Below are positions 1 through 12,483 of a stretch of DNA of 64,000 nt, in pieces. The stretch's first letter is position 1; every line of letters begins with the position of its first letter. Under the pieces are notes generated by a model that made no database searches, was not told where the DNA came from, and worked only from the letters and a program-made list of their open reading frames with translations. The DNA is taken from contig NZ_BPQV01000010.1 in the NCBI RefSeq assembly GCF_022179465.1, positions 124,001 to 188,000 on the forward strand, written 5' to 3'. Made by a program: the position numbers and the translations under genes. The DNA is from Methylobacterium organophilum (lineage in GTDB: Bacteria; Pseudomonadota; Alphaproteobacteria; Rhizobiales; Beijerinckiaceae).

Positions 1-2
1 AC

Positions 3-843
3 CGCGCCGCGATCGAGGAGGAGGGCATCCGTTCGCGCATCGGCCAGTATCGCGAGGAGCGTGATCGCCTGAAGGGGCACACCAACTCCCACGGCGAACA
101 GGGCATCGAGCTTCTGGCGGTCCATGCCGGCGAGCCGCGCCTGCCGACCACCTTCGTCGACTACGAGACCGATCCGCGCGAGTATCACCTCTCGACGATC
201 CAGACGATCCTCAACACCCATACCCGCGTGACCGATCTCTACTCCAACGAGATCGACCAGCTCCGCGAGCAGATCCGCCTCACGGTCGACGCCGTGAAGG
301 AGCGGGAGGAGTGGGAGCTCCTGAACAATTCCGAGTTCGGCCTCCTGAACGAGGTCTCCGGCCGCCAGCGCATCCCGACCCGCTCGGGCCCGCCGACCCC
401 GGACGATCTCGACGAGCTGCTGACCTTGGTCTGGAAGAAGCCCGCCTTCTTCGTGGCCCATCCCCGCGCCATCGCCGCCTTCGGCCGCGAGGCCACCCGC
501 CGCGGCGTGCCGCCGGTCGTCGTCCACCTGTTCGGCGCGCCCTTCATCACCTGGCGCGGCGTGCCGCTGGTGCCGAGCGATAAGCTGCCGATCGACATCG
601 ATCCGGTCACCGGCGCCCAGACCACCTCGATCCTGCTGCTGCGCGTCGGCGAGGGCGAGCAGGGCGTGGTCGGCCTCCAGAAGACCGGCGTCACCGGCGA
701 GATCGAGCCCGGCCTGTCGGTGCGCTACGCGGGCACCAACGACCACTCCATCGCCTCGCATCTGGTGACCCGCTACTTCTCGGCCGCGGTTCTGGTCGAG
801 GACGCCATCGCCCGCCTCGATAACGTGCTGCTGGGAAACTACC

Positions 844-857
<14 letters not shown>
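3..857 (+). CDS. Family 2A encapsulin shell protein (SrpI-like), 5'-truncated by the window
   Basis: The frame is open from the first bases and ends at TGA 855-857, giving 284 visible residues. About 300 is usual for family 2A shells, so only a short N-terminus is missing. The visible C-terminal part has the encapsulin HK97-type character: NEIDQLREQIRLTVD, then TRSGPPTPDDLDELLTLVW, a P/E-loop-like middle, and NDHSIASHLVTRYFSAAVLVEDAIARL near the end. No cyclic-nucleotide-binding domain is visible, which fits 2A rather than 2B. The stop overlaps the start of the downstream cysteine desulfurase by 14 bases, the standard shell-cargo pairing in this family. Predicted role: self-assembling protein shell enclosing the desulfurase. 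Family assignment is from recognised sequence and context, not from a search. Confidence 0.85.
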
Positions 858-2862
<2,005 letters not shown>

Positions 2863-2886
2863 CGCCGCCGCAGCTTCGACACGGAA

Positions 2887-2913
2887 GGGCGCCTGCTTCG
2901 CGGGCGCCCTTTT
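2887..2913 (+). terminator. Intrinsic terminator after the cysteine desulfurase
   Basis: Inverted arms GGGCGCC (2887-2893) and GGCGCCC (2903-2909) around a 9-base loop are followed by TTTT. The hairpin lies 25 bases past the desulfurase stop and just before the convergent kinase stop at 2915. Confidence 0.8.
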
Positions 2914-2914
2914 G

Positions 2915-6141
<3,227 letters not shown>

Positions 6142-6145
<4 letters not shown>

Positions 6146-6195
6146 GGAGCGTCGTGTCCCGCGGGCGGGAGGGCGGTCGCGGCGTCCTCGGTCAT
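6142..6195 (-). CDS. 17-codon upstream ORF overlapping the kinase start
   Basis: ATG at 6195 is preceded by a good Shine-Dalgarno (GGGGAG, 4-base spacing) and encodes MTEDAATALPPAGHDAP. Its TGA overlaps the kinase GTG in a GTGA junction. It could couple translation to the kinase. Alternatively it is the true kinase N-terminus with a one-base frameshift between ATG and GTG. No homology is claimed. Confidence 0.35.
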
Positions 6196-6249
6196 GGTCT
6201 CCCCATAACGACAGGGGAGCACAACCGACAAGCGAAGCGTGCGCTCGAT

Positions 6250-6576
6250 CTACCGGTAGCCGTAGCGGGCCTTGGCGGCGGCGTGCAGGTGCAGGGCCTC
6301 CGCCGAGCGGCCGGCGGCGCAGGCCGCGGCGGCGGCGTCGAGATCGGCATCGAAGCGCTTGGCGACCGGATCGTTCAGATTGCCGGTGGCGAGGTCGCTG
6401 GCGACGATCGCCTTGGTGCGGGCGATGGTGGGCGCGCAGCCGCTCCCCTCCGGCGGAAGCGGGGGCACCGCCGGCATCGCGGCGGCGATGGGCGCGGGCG
6501 GCGGTGCGCTGGACTGGCAGGCACAGAGCGGCACGGCGAGCAGGACGGCGAGAAGGCCCGGGCGGAATGGCGGCAC
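6250..6576 (-). CDS. Small predicted lipoprotein of unknown function
   Basis: 108 residues from GTG 6576, chosen because it places a lipoprotein signal at the N-terminus: VPPFRPGLLAVLLAVPLCAC, a hydrophobic stretch ending in a lipobox-like LCAC. After the cysteine comes a Pro/Ala-rich linker and then a short helical region (CAPTIARTKAIVASDLATGN to AEALHLHAAAKARYGYR). Probably anchored in the outer or inner membrane facing the periplasm. The frame extends further upstream to 6669, so the start is uncertain. It lies downstream of, and divergent from, the leuA promoter. I do not recognise the family. Confidence 0.6.
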   Translation of the reverse strand: MPPFRPGLLAVLLAVPLCACQSSAPPPAPIAAAMPAVPPLPPEGSGCAPTIARTKAIVASDLATGNLNDPVAKRFDADLDAAAAACAAGRSAEALHLHAAAKARYGYR

Positions 6577-6684
6577 GGCGGTTTTCCCAGCGCGTTGGAG
6601 CGGTGATCGGGACAAACGGCGAAGCTTGTCTCCGGCGGCGTTCTGCGCCCGGCGGCCCGGGCCGGTCAATCGATCGTCGCCGAC

Positions 6685-6713
6685 TTGTCACAGGCAGGGC
6701 GCGTCGGTAGATA
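6685..6713 (+). promoter_or_regulatory. Sigma70-type promoter for leuA
   Basis: TTGTCA (6685-6690), a 17-base spacer, then TAGATA (6708-6713). Transcription would begin near 6720, leaving a leader of about 270 bases before leuA that contains a short Leu-rich ORF and a strong hairpin. Confidence 0.6.
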
Positions 6714-6765
6714 AATCCCCGAATCCGGGTCCGCGCTTGGCGGCCCGACGAGAAGAGGACGAGCC

Positions 6766-6870
6766 GTGGCCTGTGCCGGCTCAGCGCTGACGACGGGAGG
6801 CGCCGCTTTCGCGGTCGCGTCCGCGTGCGCGCCTCTGACCCTCGCCCGCCTTCTCCTTAGCCGCCCCTGA
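6766..6870 (+). CDS. Putative leucine leader peptide upstream of leuA
   Basis: A 34-codon ORF from GTG 6766, preceded by an AAGAGGA Shine-Dalgarno, ending at TGA 6868-6870. Its last part reads LTLARLLLSRP: five leucines in eight codons (6835-6858), then the stop. The stop lies inside the left arm of the hairpin at 6864-6904. This is the architecture of amino-acid attenuators, where ribosome stalling at scarce-amino-acid codons decides which RNA hairpin forms. It is below usual gene-calling length, and its translation is inferred. Confidence 0.6.
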   Translation: MACAGSALTTGGAAFAVASACAPLTLARLLLSRP

Positions 6871-6904
6871 GGGCCGTCCGGGCATGTGCCTGGGCTCTCA
6901 GGGG
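6864..6904 (+). promoter_or_regulatory. Attenuator-like hairpin in the leuA leader
   Basis: Perfect 8-base arms CCCCTGAG (6864-6871) and CTCAGGGG (6897-6904) continue inward through three more pairs, a 3-base bulge, and an inner stem CCGGGCA/TGCCTGG (6878-6884/6887-6893, one G-U). No T-run follows, so it may be a Rho-independent site of the T-poor kind or a structural switch. It overlaps the leader-peptide stop codon, so a terminating ribosome would melt it. Confidence 0.6.
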
Positions 6905-6987
6905 ATGTCGTCTCGCAGCCACCGATCCCAAGGGTTCGGCGCCGCTCCGTGACCGTCGAGCGCGCCGTGAGAAGGAAGACGAGAGTT

Positions 6988-8538
6988 ATGAGCACCACCA
7001 AGGACCGCGTCGTCATCTTCGACACGACGCTGCGCGACGGCGAGCAATGCCCGGGCGCCACCATGACCCTCGACGAGAAGCTGGCCGTGGCCGAGCTGCT
7101 CGACACGATGGGCGTCGACATCATTGAGGCCGGCTTCCCCATCGCCTCGAACGGCGATTTCGAGGCCGTGGCCGAGATCGCCCGGCGCACCAAGCGCGCC
7201 ACCGTGGCGGGCTTGGCCCGCGCCATCCCCGCCGACATCGCCCGCGCCGGCGAGGCCGTGCGGCAGGCCCAGCGCGGCCGCATCCACACCTTTGTCTCGA
7301 CCTCGGCGATCCACCTCGCCCACCAGATGCGCAAGACGCAGGACGAGGTGATCGAGATCATCCACAAGACCGTGACCCAGGCCCGCGACCTCGTCGAGGA
7401 CGTGGAATGGTCGGCCATGGACGCGACCCGCACGGACATCGACTACCTGTGCCGCTGCGTCGAGGCGGCGATCACATGCGGTGCCACCACCATCAATCTG
7501 CCCGATACGGTGGGCTACGCCACGCCGGACGAGTATCGCGCCATGTTCCGGCAGGTGCGCGAGCGCGTGCCGAACGCGGACAAGGCCGTGTTCTCGGTCC
7601 ATTGCCACAACGACCTCGGCCTCGCGATCGCCAACTCCCTGGCCGGCGTCGAGGGCGGCGCCCGGCAGGTCGAGTGCACCATCAACGGCATCGGCGAGCG
7701 GGCGGGCAACGCGGCCCTGGAAGAGATCGTGATGGCGATCCGCACCCGCGCGGACGTGATGCCCTTCGAGACCGGCATCGACACCACGATGCTGACCCGC
7801 GCCTCGAAGCTCGTCTCCCACGCGACGAATTTCCCGGTGCAGTACAACAAGGCCATCGTCGGCCGGAACGCCTTCGCCCACGAGAGCGGCATCCATCAGG
7901 ACGGCATGCTCAAGCATTCCGAGACCTACGAGATCATGACCCCGGCCTCGGTCGGGCTCACCAAGACCTCTCTGGTGATGGGCAAGCATTCGGGCCGGGC
8001 CGCCTTCCGCACCAAGCTGACGGAGCTGGGCTTGAACCTCGCCGAGAACCAGTTCCAGGACGTGTTCGAGCGCTTCAAGGCGTTGGCCGACCGCAAGAAG
8101 CACGTCTACGACGAGGATATCGAGGCGCTGGTGGACGAGAATCTCGCCACCGCCCACGACCGCATCCGTCTGGTCTCGCTCTCGGTGATCGCCGGAACCC
8201 GCGGCCCGCAGCGCGCCACCCTGAAGATCGAGATGGACGGCCGCTTCTTCACCGAGGAGGCCGACGGCAACGGGCCGGTCGACGCGGTGTTCAACGCCAT
8301 CCACGCGCTGGTGCCCCACGAGGCCAAGCTCGAGCTCTATCAGGTCCACGCCGTCACCGAGGGCACCGACGCCCAGGCCGAGGTCTCCGTGCGCCTGAAG
8401 GCAGGCGAGCGCTCCATGACCGCCCGCGGTGCCGATCCGGACACCCTGGTCGCCTCGGCCAAGGCCTATCTCTCGGCGCTCAACAAGCTGTCGGCCACCA
8501 GCGTCCGCCTGCATGCCCAGCATGCGGCGGCCGAATAG
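6988..8538 (+). CDS. leuA: 2-isopropylmalate synthase
   Basis: 516 residues from ATG 6988 (MSTTKDRVVIFDTTLRDGEQ), the usual LeuA beginning, with purine-rich GAAGGA upstream. It condenses acetyl-CoA with 2-ketoisovalerate, the first step of leucine synthesis. Visible motifs: TTLRDGEQCPG (substrate and metal site), SVHCHNDLGLA (metal-binding His pair) and NGIGERAGN. The C-terminal part from about residue 390 matches the LeuA regulatory dimer domain that senses leucine. The length is normal. A leader peptide and hairpin upstream suggest attenuation in addition to feedback inhibition. A strong hairpin follows the stop. Confidence 0.95.
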   Translation: MSTTKDRVVIFDTTLRDGEQCPGATMTLDEKLAVAELLDTMGVDIIEAGFPIASNGDFEAVAEIARRTKRATVAGLARAIPADIARAGEAVRQAQRGRIHTFVSTSAIHLAHQMRKTQDEVIEIIHKTVTQARDLVEDVEWSAMDATRTDIDYLCRCVEAAITCGATTINLPDTVGYATPDEYRAMFRQVRERVPNADKAVFSVHCHNDLGLAIANSLAGVEGGARQVECTINGIGERAGNAALEEIVMAIRTRADVMPFETGIDTTMLTRASKLVSHATNFPVQYNKAIVGRNAFAHESGIHQDGMLKHSETYEIMTPASVGLTKTSLVMGKHSGRAAFRTKLTELGLNLAENQFQDVFERFKALADRKKHVYDEDIEALVDENLATAHDRIRLVSLSVIAGTRGPQRATLKIEMDGRFFTEEADGNGPVDAVFNAIHALVPHEAKLELYQVHAVTEGTDAQAEVSVRLKAGERSMTARGADPDTLVASAKAYLSALNKLSATSVRLHAQHAAAE

Positions 8539-8550
8539 CCGACGAAAATC

Positions 8551-8583
8551 ATGCCGGCGGGGGTGGACAGCCCCCGCCGGCAT
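8551..8583 (+). terminator. Hairpin terminator after leuA
   Basis: A perfect 13-base stem (8551-8563 with 8571-8583) around the loop TGGACAG lies 12 bases past the leuA stop. There is no T-tract, so efficiency is uncertain. Confidence 0.65.
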
Positions 8584-8646
8584 TGGTATCAGCCGCCTCG
8601 TTCCGGGGCGGACTGGTGGCCACCCCGGCATCGCCGAAAAGGCGAT

Positions 8647-8722
<76 letters not shown>

Positions 8723-8926
8723 ATCATCCAAGATATACTGACTCCCTGCTGCCGTTCTTCCGATGAACGGCGTGAGGTTGCTGGCGAAGCAGCCTTCGGC
8801 CCTTCGCGTGGCGGCGCATCTTCCCGACTTTCGGACGACCCGACCGGTTTCCGGCGAACCGTCGCAGGGCAGCCTCCGACGGCGCTCGACAAGCGCGCGG
8901 TGGCAGGCCAATGGACGGCGGCCAAT

Positions 8927-9226
8927 ATGGGGAGAGACAAGGTGGCGGGCGAGATACGATCCGGTTTGCCGATGCTCCGGCCGGACCCGGCCGGCGAAGT
9001 CGCGGCGCTGCGCGCCAAGCTTGCTCTCGCCCAACAGCGCGAGGAGGCGGTGCGCATGGTGCTGCGTGCCCTGGTCGCCAGCCTGCGCCCCCTCGGGTTC
9101 AACCGGCGCAAGTTCCTGCGCTGCGTGCGCGAGGAGGGACAGGACACGCCGAACGAGGGGCCGGAGGCGATCCGCCACACGATTCTGCTTCAGGAAGCGC
9201 GGCGCGTGATTCGCGAGGCGCCGTGA
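8927..9226 (+). CDS. Hypothetical small protein
   Basis: 99 residues from ATG 8927 (MGRDKVAGEI). The frame is open upstream into the tRNA, but upstream sequence is low in plausible starts. The middle is helical and probably coiled (EVAALRAKLALAQQREEAVRMVLRALVASL), followed by a basic patch (GFNRRKFLRCVREEG). No signal peptide. The stop overlaps the GTG start of the next gene (GTGA), which argues for a real translated pair. Function unknown. Confidence 0.55.
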   Translation: MGRDKVAGEIRSGLPMLRPDPAGEVAALRAKLALAQQREEAVRMVLRALVASLRPLGFNRRKFLRCVREEGQDTPNEGPEAIRHTILLQEARRVIREAP

Positions 9227-9600
9227 CCGTCCCGCCGGTCGTGGCTTCTTCTCAGGAAGGCTGCCCTTCGCCGCGCCAGGGGCGGACCCTGCCGGCGGGA
9301 CGGTTCAGGCTCGTCTGCGCGGCTCTGCTTCCCCTGGCCCTCACCTCGCCGGCTCAAGCGGCTCCCTTTGACGATCTGAAAGACGCCCTCGCCTCCTGCC
9401 TGCGCTTCGAGAGGGAGGGGGCAAGGCCGACGCGGGCCTCGCCGGCGGTCCTGCTCCGGCGTTGCGCACCGGAGGTGGAGCGCTTGGAGCGGGCGGATCC
9501 CCGTCGCCTGCGCGGCGACCGCGGGCTCAGCCCTTCGACCCGGAGCGTGATCGAGTCCGTTCTCGGACGCGGCGATCGCTCGGTTCGGGAGCGTCGCTGA
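9223..9600 (+). CDS. Hypothetical exported protein
   Basis: 125 residues from GTG 9223, which overlaps the preceding stop. A long basic N-terminus leads to a hydrophobic stretch LVCAALLPLALTSPAQA, with a likely signal-peptidase site before APFDDLKDAL. The mature part has two cysteines (ASCLRFE and LLRRCAP) that could form a disulfide, then an Arg-rich tail. The signal peptide would be unusually long (about 46 residues), so the true start may be an internal codon. Function not recognised. Confidence 0.55.
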   Translation: MTVPPVVASSQEGCPSPRQGRTLPAGRFRLVCAALLPLALTSPAQAAPFDDLKDALASCLRFEREGARPTRASPAVLLRRCAPEVERLERADPRRLRGDRGLSPSTRSVIESVLGRGDRSVRERR

Positions 9601-9708
9601 CAGCGCGCTCTTGAAGGCCTGGCCTCTGAATGCGCCCGGAGCGCCCGGACCGAACTATCGACCGTGCCTGGGGTTGTCGAAGTCCACGACACAGGAGGAC
9701 GACACGCC

Positions 9709-9981
9709 ATGCGCATCACGATCCTGACGCTCGCTGCCGCATTCAGCCTCGGCCTCACGGGCAGCGCCCTCGCTCAGAGCACGACCGCCCCGGCGGGAAC
9801 CGAGCACAACCTGAACAATCCCGGCAGCGTGAAGAGCCATTCCGAAAAGGGCCTCGAGCGGACGGGCGCTCCCCACGCCGGCGCTCCGGCCGGAAACCCG
9901 AGCCAGGATACGACCGGGTCCGTTGGCCATCCCAAGAGCACCAACAGCAACGGCGCCACCTCCGCTCCGGCGGCCCGCTGA
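9709..9981 (+). CDS. Small exported protein, paralogue of the next gene
   Basis: 90 residues from ATG 9709, with an excellent Shine-Dalgarno AGGAGG at 9693-9698. The N-terminus is a clean Sec signal (MRITILTLAAAFSLGLTGSALA, cleavage before Q23). The mature chain is short, Asn/Ser/Gly/Pro-rich and probably unstructured. It carries NNPGSVKSHSEKGLERT, nearly identical to a stretch in the next gene, whose signal peptide also ends in A22-Q23. The two look like diverged tandem duplicates. Likely periplasmic or secreted; function unknown. Confidence 0.75.
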   Translation: MRITILTLAAAFSLGLTGSALAQSTTAPAGTEHNLNNPGSVKSHSEKGLERTGAPHAGAPAGNPSQDTTGSVGHPKSTNSNGATSAPAAR

Positions 9982-10145
9982 CCCTGGCGGCGCGGGAGGG
10001 CCAAACCTCCCCTCCCTCGCTTCACGCGGCAAAGCATGGCGCAGGCGTATAGCGTCGATGATATTTGTCACAGGTCGCAATGAAGGAATGAACAATCTCT
10101 GAATCCTGGAGTTGTTTGGGGGAAACCTCTAAGGATGGAGAAGAT

Positions 10146-10457
10146 ATGCGTAACGGAACCATTGCGATTGCTGCCGCACTGACCTTGTCGCTCTCGGGGG
10201 TAGCCTTCGCTCAGACGGCGGCCGGGGGCGGCAGCGCCACCGGCAACATGAACAATCCCGGAAGTGTGAAGAGCAATTCCGAGAAGAGCATGGAACGCAC
10301 GACCGGATCGGCGACCGGCGACGCCACGGGCTCGATCGGCCGGGGCACCGGAACCGGTGTGAATCCCTCGGTGGGCGGCGCGGCCGGCGCCAATGCCGGC
10401 GGCAACATGGGCAATAGCGGGTCCGATGCCGGCGGTGGCGGCGCCGCTGGCCGCTGA
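10146..10457 (+). CDS. Small Gly-rich exported protein, paralogue of the preceding gene
   Basis: 103 residues from ATG 10146 with TAAGGATGGAGAAG upstream as ribosome site. Signal peptide MRNGTIAIAAALTLSLSGVAFA, cleavage before Q23. The mature part starts with NMNNPGSVKSNSEKSMERT, matching the upstream paralogue, and continues as a Gly/Ser/Thr/Asn low-complexity tail rich in GTGTG, GGAAGANAGG and GGGGAAGR. A good terminator follows. The 164-base gap before it suggests its own promoter. Function unknown. Confidence 0.75.
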   Translation: MRNGTIAIAAALTLSLSGVAFAQTAAGGGSATGNMNNPGSVKSNSEKSMERTTGSATGDATGSIGRGTGTGVNPSVGGAAGANAGGNMGNSGSDAGGGGAAGR

Positions 10458-10482
10458 ATCATCCAAACCGTCGAGACGGAGA

Positions 10483-10511
10483 GGGTCGGGCCATTGCCCG
10501 GCCCTTTTCGT
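10483..10511 (+). terminator. Intrinsic terminator after the Gly-rich exported protein
   Basis: A 9-base stem GGGTCGGGC (10483-10491) with GCCCGGCCC (10496-10504), loop CATT, is followed by TTTTCGTTT. Confidence 0.85.
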
Positions 10512-10535
10512 TTGTCCCGCGGGGACTCGTCCGGC

Positions 10536-10907
10536 ATCCGCCTCCACCTCTCGGAGCCGCGGACCTGCAGGACGGGAGGTGTGTTCGAGATCCGCGTCCA
10601 GCTTGGCCTGGATCTCGACACGATGCCGATCGAGGACGCCTCGCAATCCTGGGACGAGGAGGTGAGCCCCTACCGAACGACAGCCCGCCTCGTCCTGCTG
10701 CCGCAGGACGGCCTCGCGGAAGCGAAGCGGACCTTCGCCGACGACGTTCTCTCGTTCTGGGCCGCCCAAAGCCTTGCCGCACGCCAACCTTCGGGTTCGC
10801 TGATGTCGGCGCCGCTGAAGACCTATCAGGCGCTCTCGCGGTTCCGGCATGCGCGCAATCAGGTGGCCAAGGTCGAGCCCCGTTCCGTGAGCGATGTGCC
10901 GGCCTGA
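10536..10907 (+). pseudogene. C-terminal remnant of a catalase-like (SrpA-type) haem protein
   Basis: The frame ending at 10907 encodes recognisable C-terminal catalase-family sequence: VFEIRVQLGLDLDTMPIEDA, then EEVSPYRTTARLVLLPQ, ADDVLSFWAAQSLAARQPSGS and YQALSRFRHARN. Full proteins of this group are about 350 residues. Here only about 120 remain, and the haem-binding N-terminal part (catalytic His and Asn) is missing because a terminator and another gene sit directly upstream. There is no ribosome site or credible start. I read it as a decaying fragment left by deletion. It could instead be an unusual short protein, but that is less likely. Confidence 0.6.
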
Positions 10908-10993
10908 TCTGGGCTTCGTCTCGGCCTGTGCGACGGTGGCGATGTTCTTCGAAGACCAAGCGCATCCCGCGTGACCCGGCGCGGAGCGACATG

Positions 10994-11019
10994 AAAAAAG
11001 AGGGGCCCTGGAGCCCCTC
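10994..11019 (-). terminator. Intrinsic terminator for the triple-repeat exported protein gene
   Basis: Arms GAGGGGC (11000-11006) and GCCCCTC (11013-11019) with a 6-base loop. On the minus strand the hairpin is followed by six T (10994-10999). Confidence 0.88.
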
Positions 11020-11046
11020 TTCGGTTTGGTTCGCTGTGTGTCGACT

Positions 11047-12186
11047 TCAGTTGCCGCGGCCGCCCATGCTGCCGCCCTGCTTGCCGCCGTCGGCGGAGTT
11101 CGTGGAGCCGGTGGTGTCGCCGCGGCCCATCGTGCCGCTGCCGGCCTCACCGCCCATGCGACCGCTGCCGGACCGCTCACCTGCGTTGCGCAGGCCCGCA
11201 CCGCTCCCGTCGCGGGCACCGGTGTTGCGGATGTTGCCGCGATCCTCGCCGCCCTTCATGCCGGCATCGCGCACGCTGCCGCGTTCGGTCGACTCGCGGC
11301 TGCCGCGCTCGGTTGTCGTGTTCCGCTCAGCATGGGAGCGATCCTGGCGGAAACCGCCCCGCTCGCTGACACGGGATTCCGAGCGGCTCGACACGCCGAC
11401 GCTGGCTCGCTCGTAACCCCCGCCGCGGCCCGACACGGTGGTGCGGCTCTCGACGGTGGTCAGGCGGCGATATTCCGGCGAGCCGTAGAGCACGCGCTGG
11501 CCGCGGATGGTGACGTAGCGCTCGCGGGAGCCACCCGAACGCTCGGACACGACCAGCCGGCGGTATTCCGGCGAACCGTAGATCACCCGCTGGCCGCGGA
11601 TCGTCACGTAGCGCACCCGCGGGCCGTGCCGGTGCTCGACGATGAGGCGGCGATATTCCGGCGATCCGTAGACCACCCGCTGACCGCCGATGAAGACGAA
11701 ACGCCCTTCGCGGCGGAAACCACCCTCGACGCGGCTGGAGCGGCTGGTGCTGACGCTGCGGCGATCCTCGCTGAAGCGGTCCCGCTGCTCGCCGCGGAAC
11801 GAGTCGCGGCCTTCGCCACGACCGGCGCGGTCGGCCTGCCGATCCCTATCGCCCATCCCGCCGTGGCGGCCCTCACGGTCCAGCCCGGCATTGCGACCCT
11901 CGCTGCCCCGGGCATCCCCGGCGGAGGAGCCGCGGCCCTCGCGGCCCATGCCCGTCTGCCGGTCGCCAGCCTCGCCGCCGGCCGCACGGCCGCCCGAACG
12001 CGACTCGGCGCCGAGGCCTGCTTGTCCGCCGGTCCTGCCGCCGGCTTCGCTGCCGCGCTGGGACGCGCCCGCCTCGGACGTCGCCCTGCCCGAGGCCCCC
12101 GCCGCGGCACCCGCACCGCCCTGCTGCTGCGCGTACACGGAGGTGCTCAGCAGAAGAGCCGCCAATCCGATCGCATACTTTTTCAT
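11047..12186 (-). CDS. Exported Gly/Arg/Ser-rich protein with three GQRVxYGSPEYRRL repeats
   Basis: 379 residues from ATG 12186. Signal peptide MKKYAIGLAALLLSTSVYA, mature from QQQGG. Residues about 25-150 and 255-379 are low-complexity (Gly, Arg, Ser, Ala, Glu) and probably disordered. Between them lie three copies of a unit of about 30 residues centred on GQRVVYGSPEYRRL, GQRVIYGSPEYRRL and GQRVLYGSPEYRRL, each after a [FY]V[FT]I strand. In DNA the copies are spaced 93 and 90 bases (near 11471, 11564 and 11654). The repeats look like small beta units, possibly a surface or polymer-binding module. Function unknown. A strong terminator follows. Confidence 0.75.
   Translation of the reverse strand: MKKYAIGLAALLLSTSVYAQQQGGAGAAAGASGRATSEAGASQRGSEAGGRTGGQAGLGAESRSGGRAAGGEAGDRQTGMGREGRGSSAGDARGSEGRNAGLDREGRHGGMGDRDRQADRAGRGEGRDSFRGEQRDRFSEDRRSVSTSRSSRVEGGFRREGRFVFIGGQRVVYGSPEYRRLIVEHRHGPRVRYVTIRGQRVIYGSPEYRRLVVSERSGGSRERYVTIRGQRVLYGSPEYRRLTTVESRTTVSGRGGGYERASVGVSSRSESRVSERGGFRQDRSHAERNTTTERGSRESTERGSVRDAGMKGGEDRGNIRNTGARDGSGAGLRNAGERSGSGRMGGEAGSGTMGRGDTTGSTNSADGGKQGGSMGGRGN
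11440..11705 (-). repeat. Three tandem coding repeats of about 90 bases
   Basis: Units share TATTCCGGCGA..CGTAGA (+ strand) starting at about 11471, 11564 and 11654 and differ mostly at wobble or conservative positions. They encode the GQRVxYGSPEYRRL unit. Confidence 0.8.
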
Positions 12187-12367
12187 GGACCCGTTCTCCG
12201 AGAAAGATTTCCAGGGTTCTGCGCCTTGGAACGCCGATCTCGGCAGAAGGGTTCGGCGGAATTTTTGGATTTTTAACGAGTAACGCAACGGCAAAGCTTC
12301 GACGGAGCCTTGTCGCGCACGATTCAATGCTGTGCGAGATTGTGCTGCGCCGCGAAAACCTGTCGGC

Positions 12368-12409
12368 GCATGTCTCTCGGTGCATGCCTCTCGGTGCATG
12401 TCTTGGGGT
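12368..12409. repeat. 14-base tandem repeat, two and a half copies
   Basis: GCATGTCTCTCGGT (12368-12381) is followed by GCATGCCTCTCGGT (12382-12395) and a partial third copy GCATGTCTTGGGG. It lies in the 297-base gap (12187-12483) upstream of the repeat-protein gene. No gene was seen in that gap. Confidence 0.75.
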
Positions 12410-12483
12410 CGCGCCCGAGCGCGTCTCTGCAGGCCTTCCATTCCGGCGAGGTTTCTGGCTGGCCTCGACTTCGACGCGGCGCG

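Noticed and set aside
11440-11705. Possible CRISPR-like array from regularly spaced repeats
   Set aside because: Repeats are coding, 90-93 bases apart with diverged wobble positions, and there are no cas genes.
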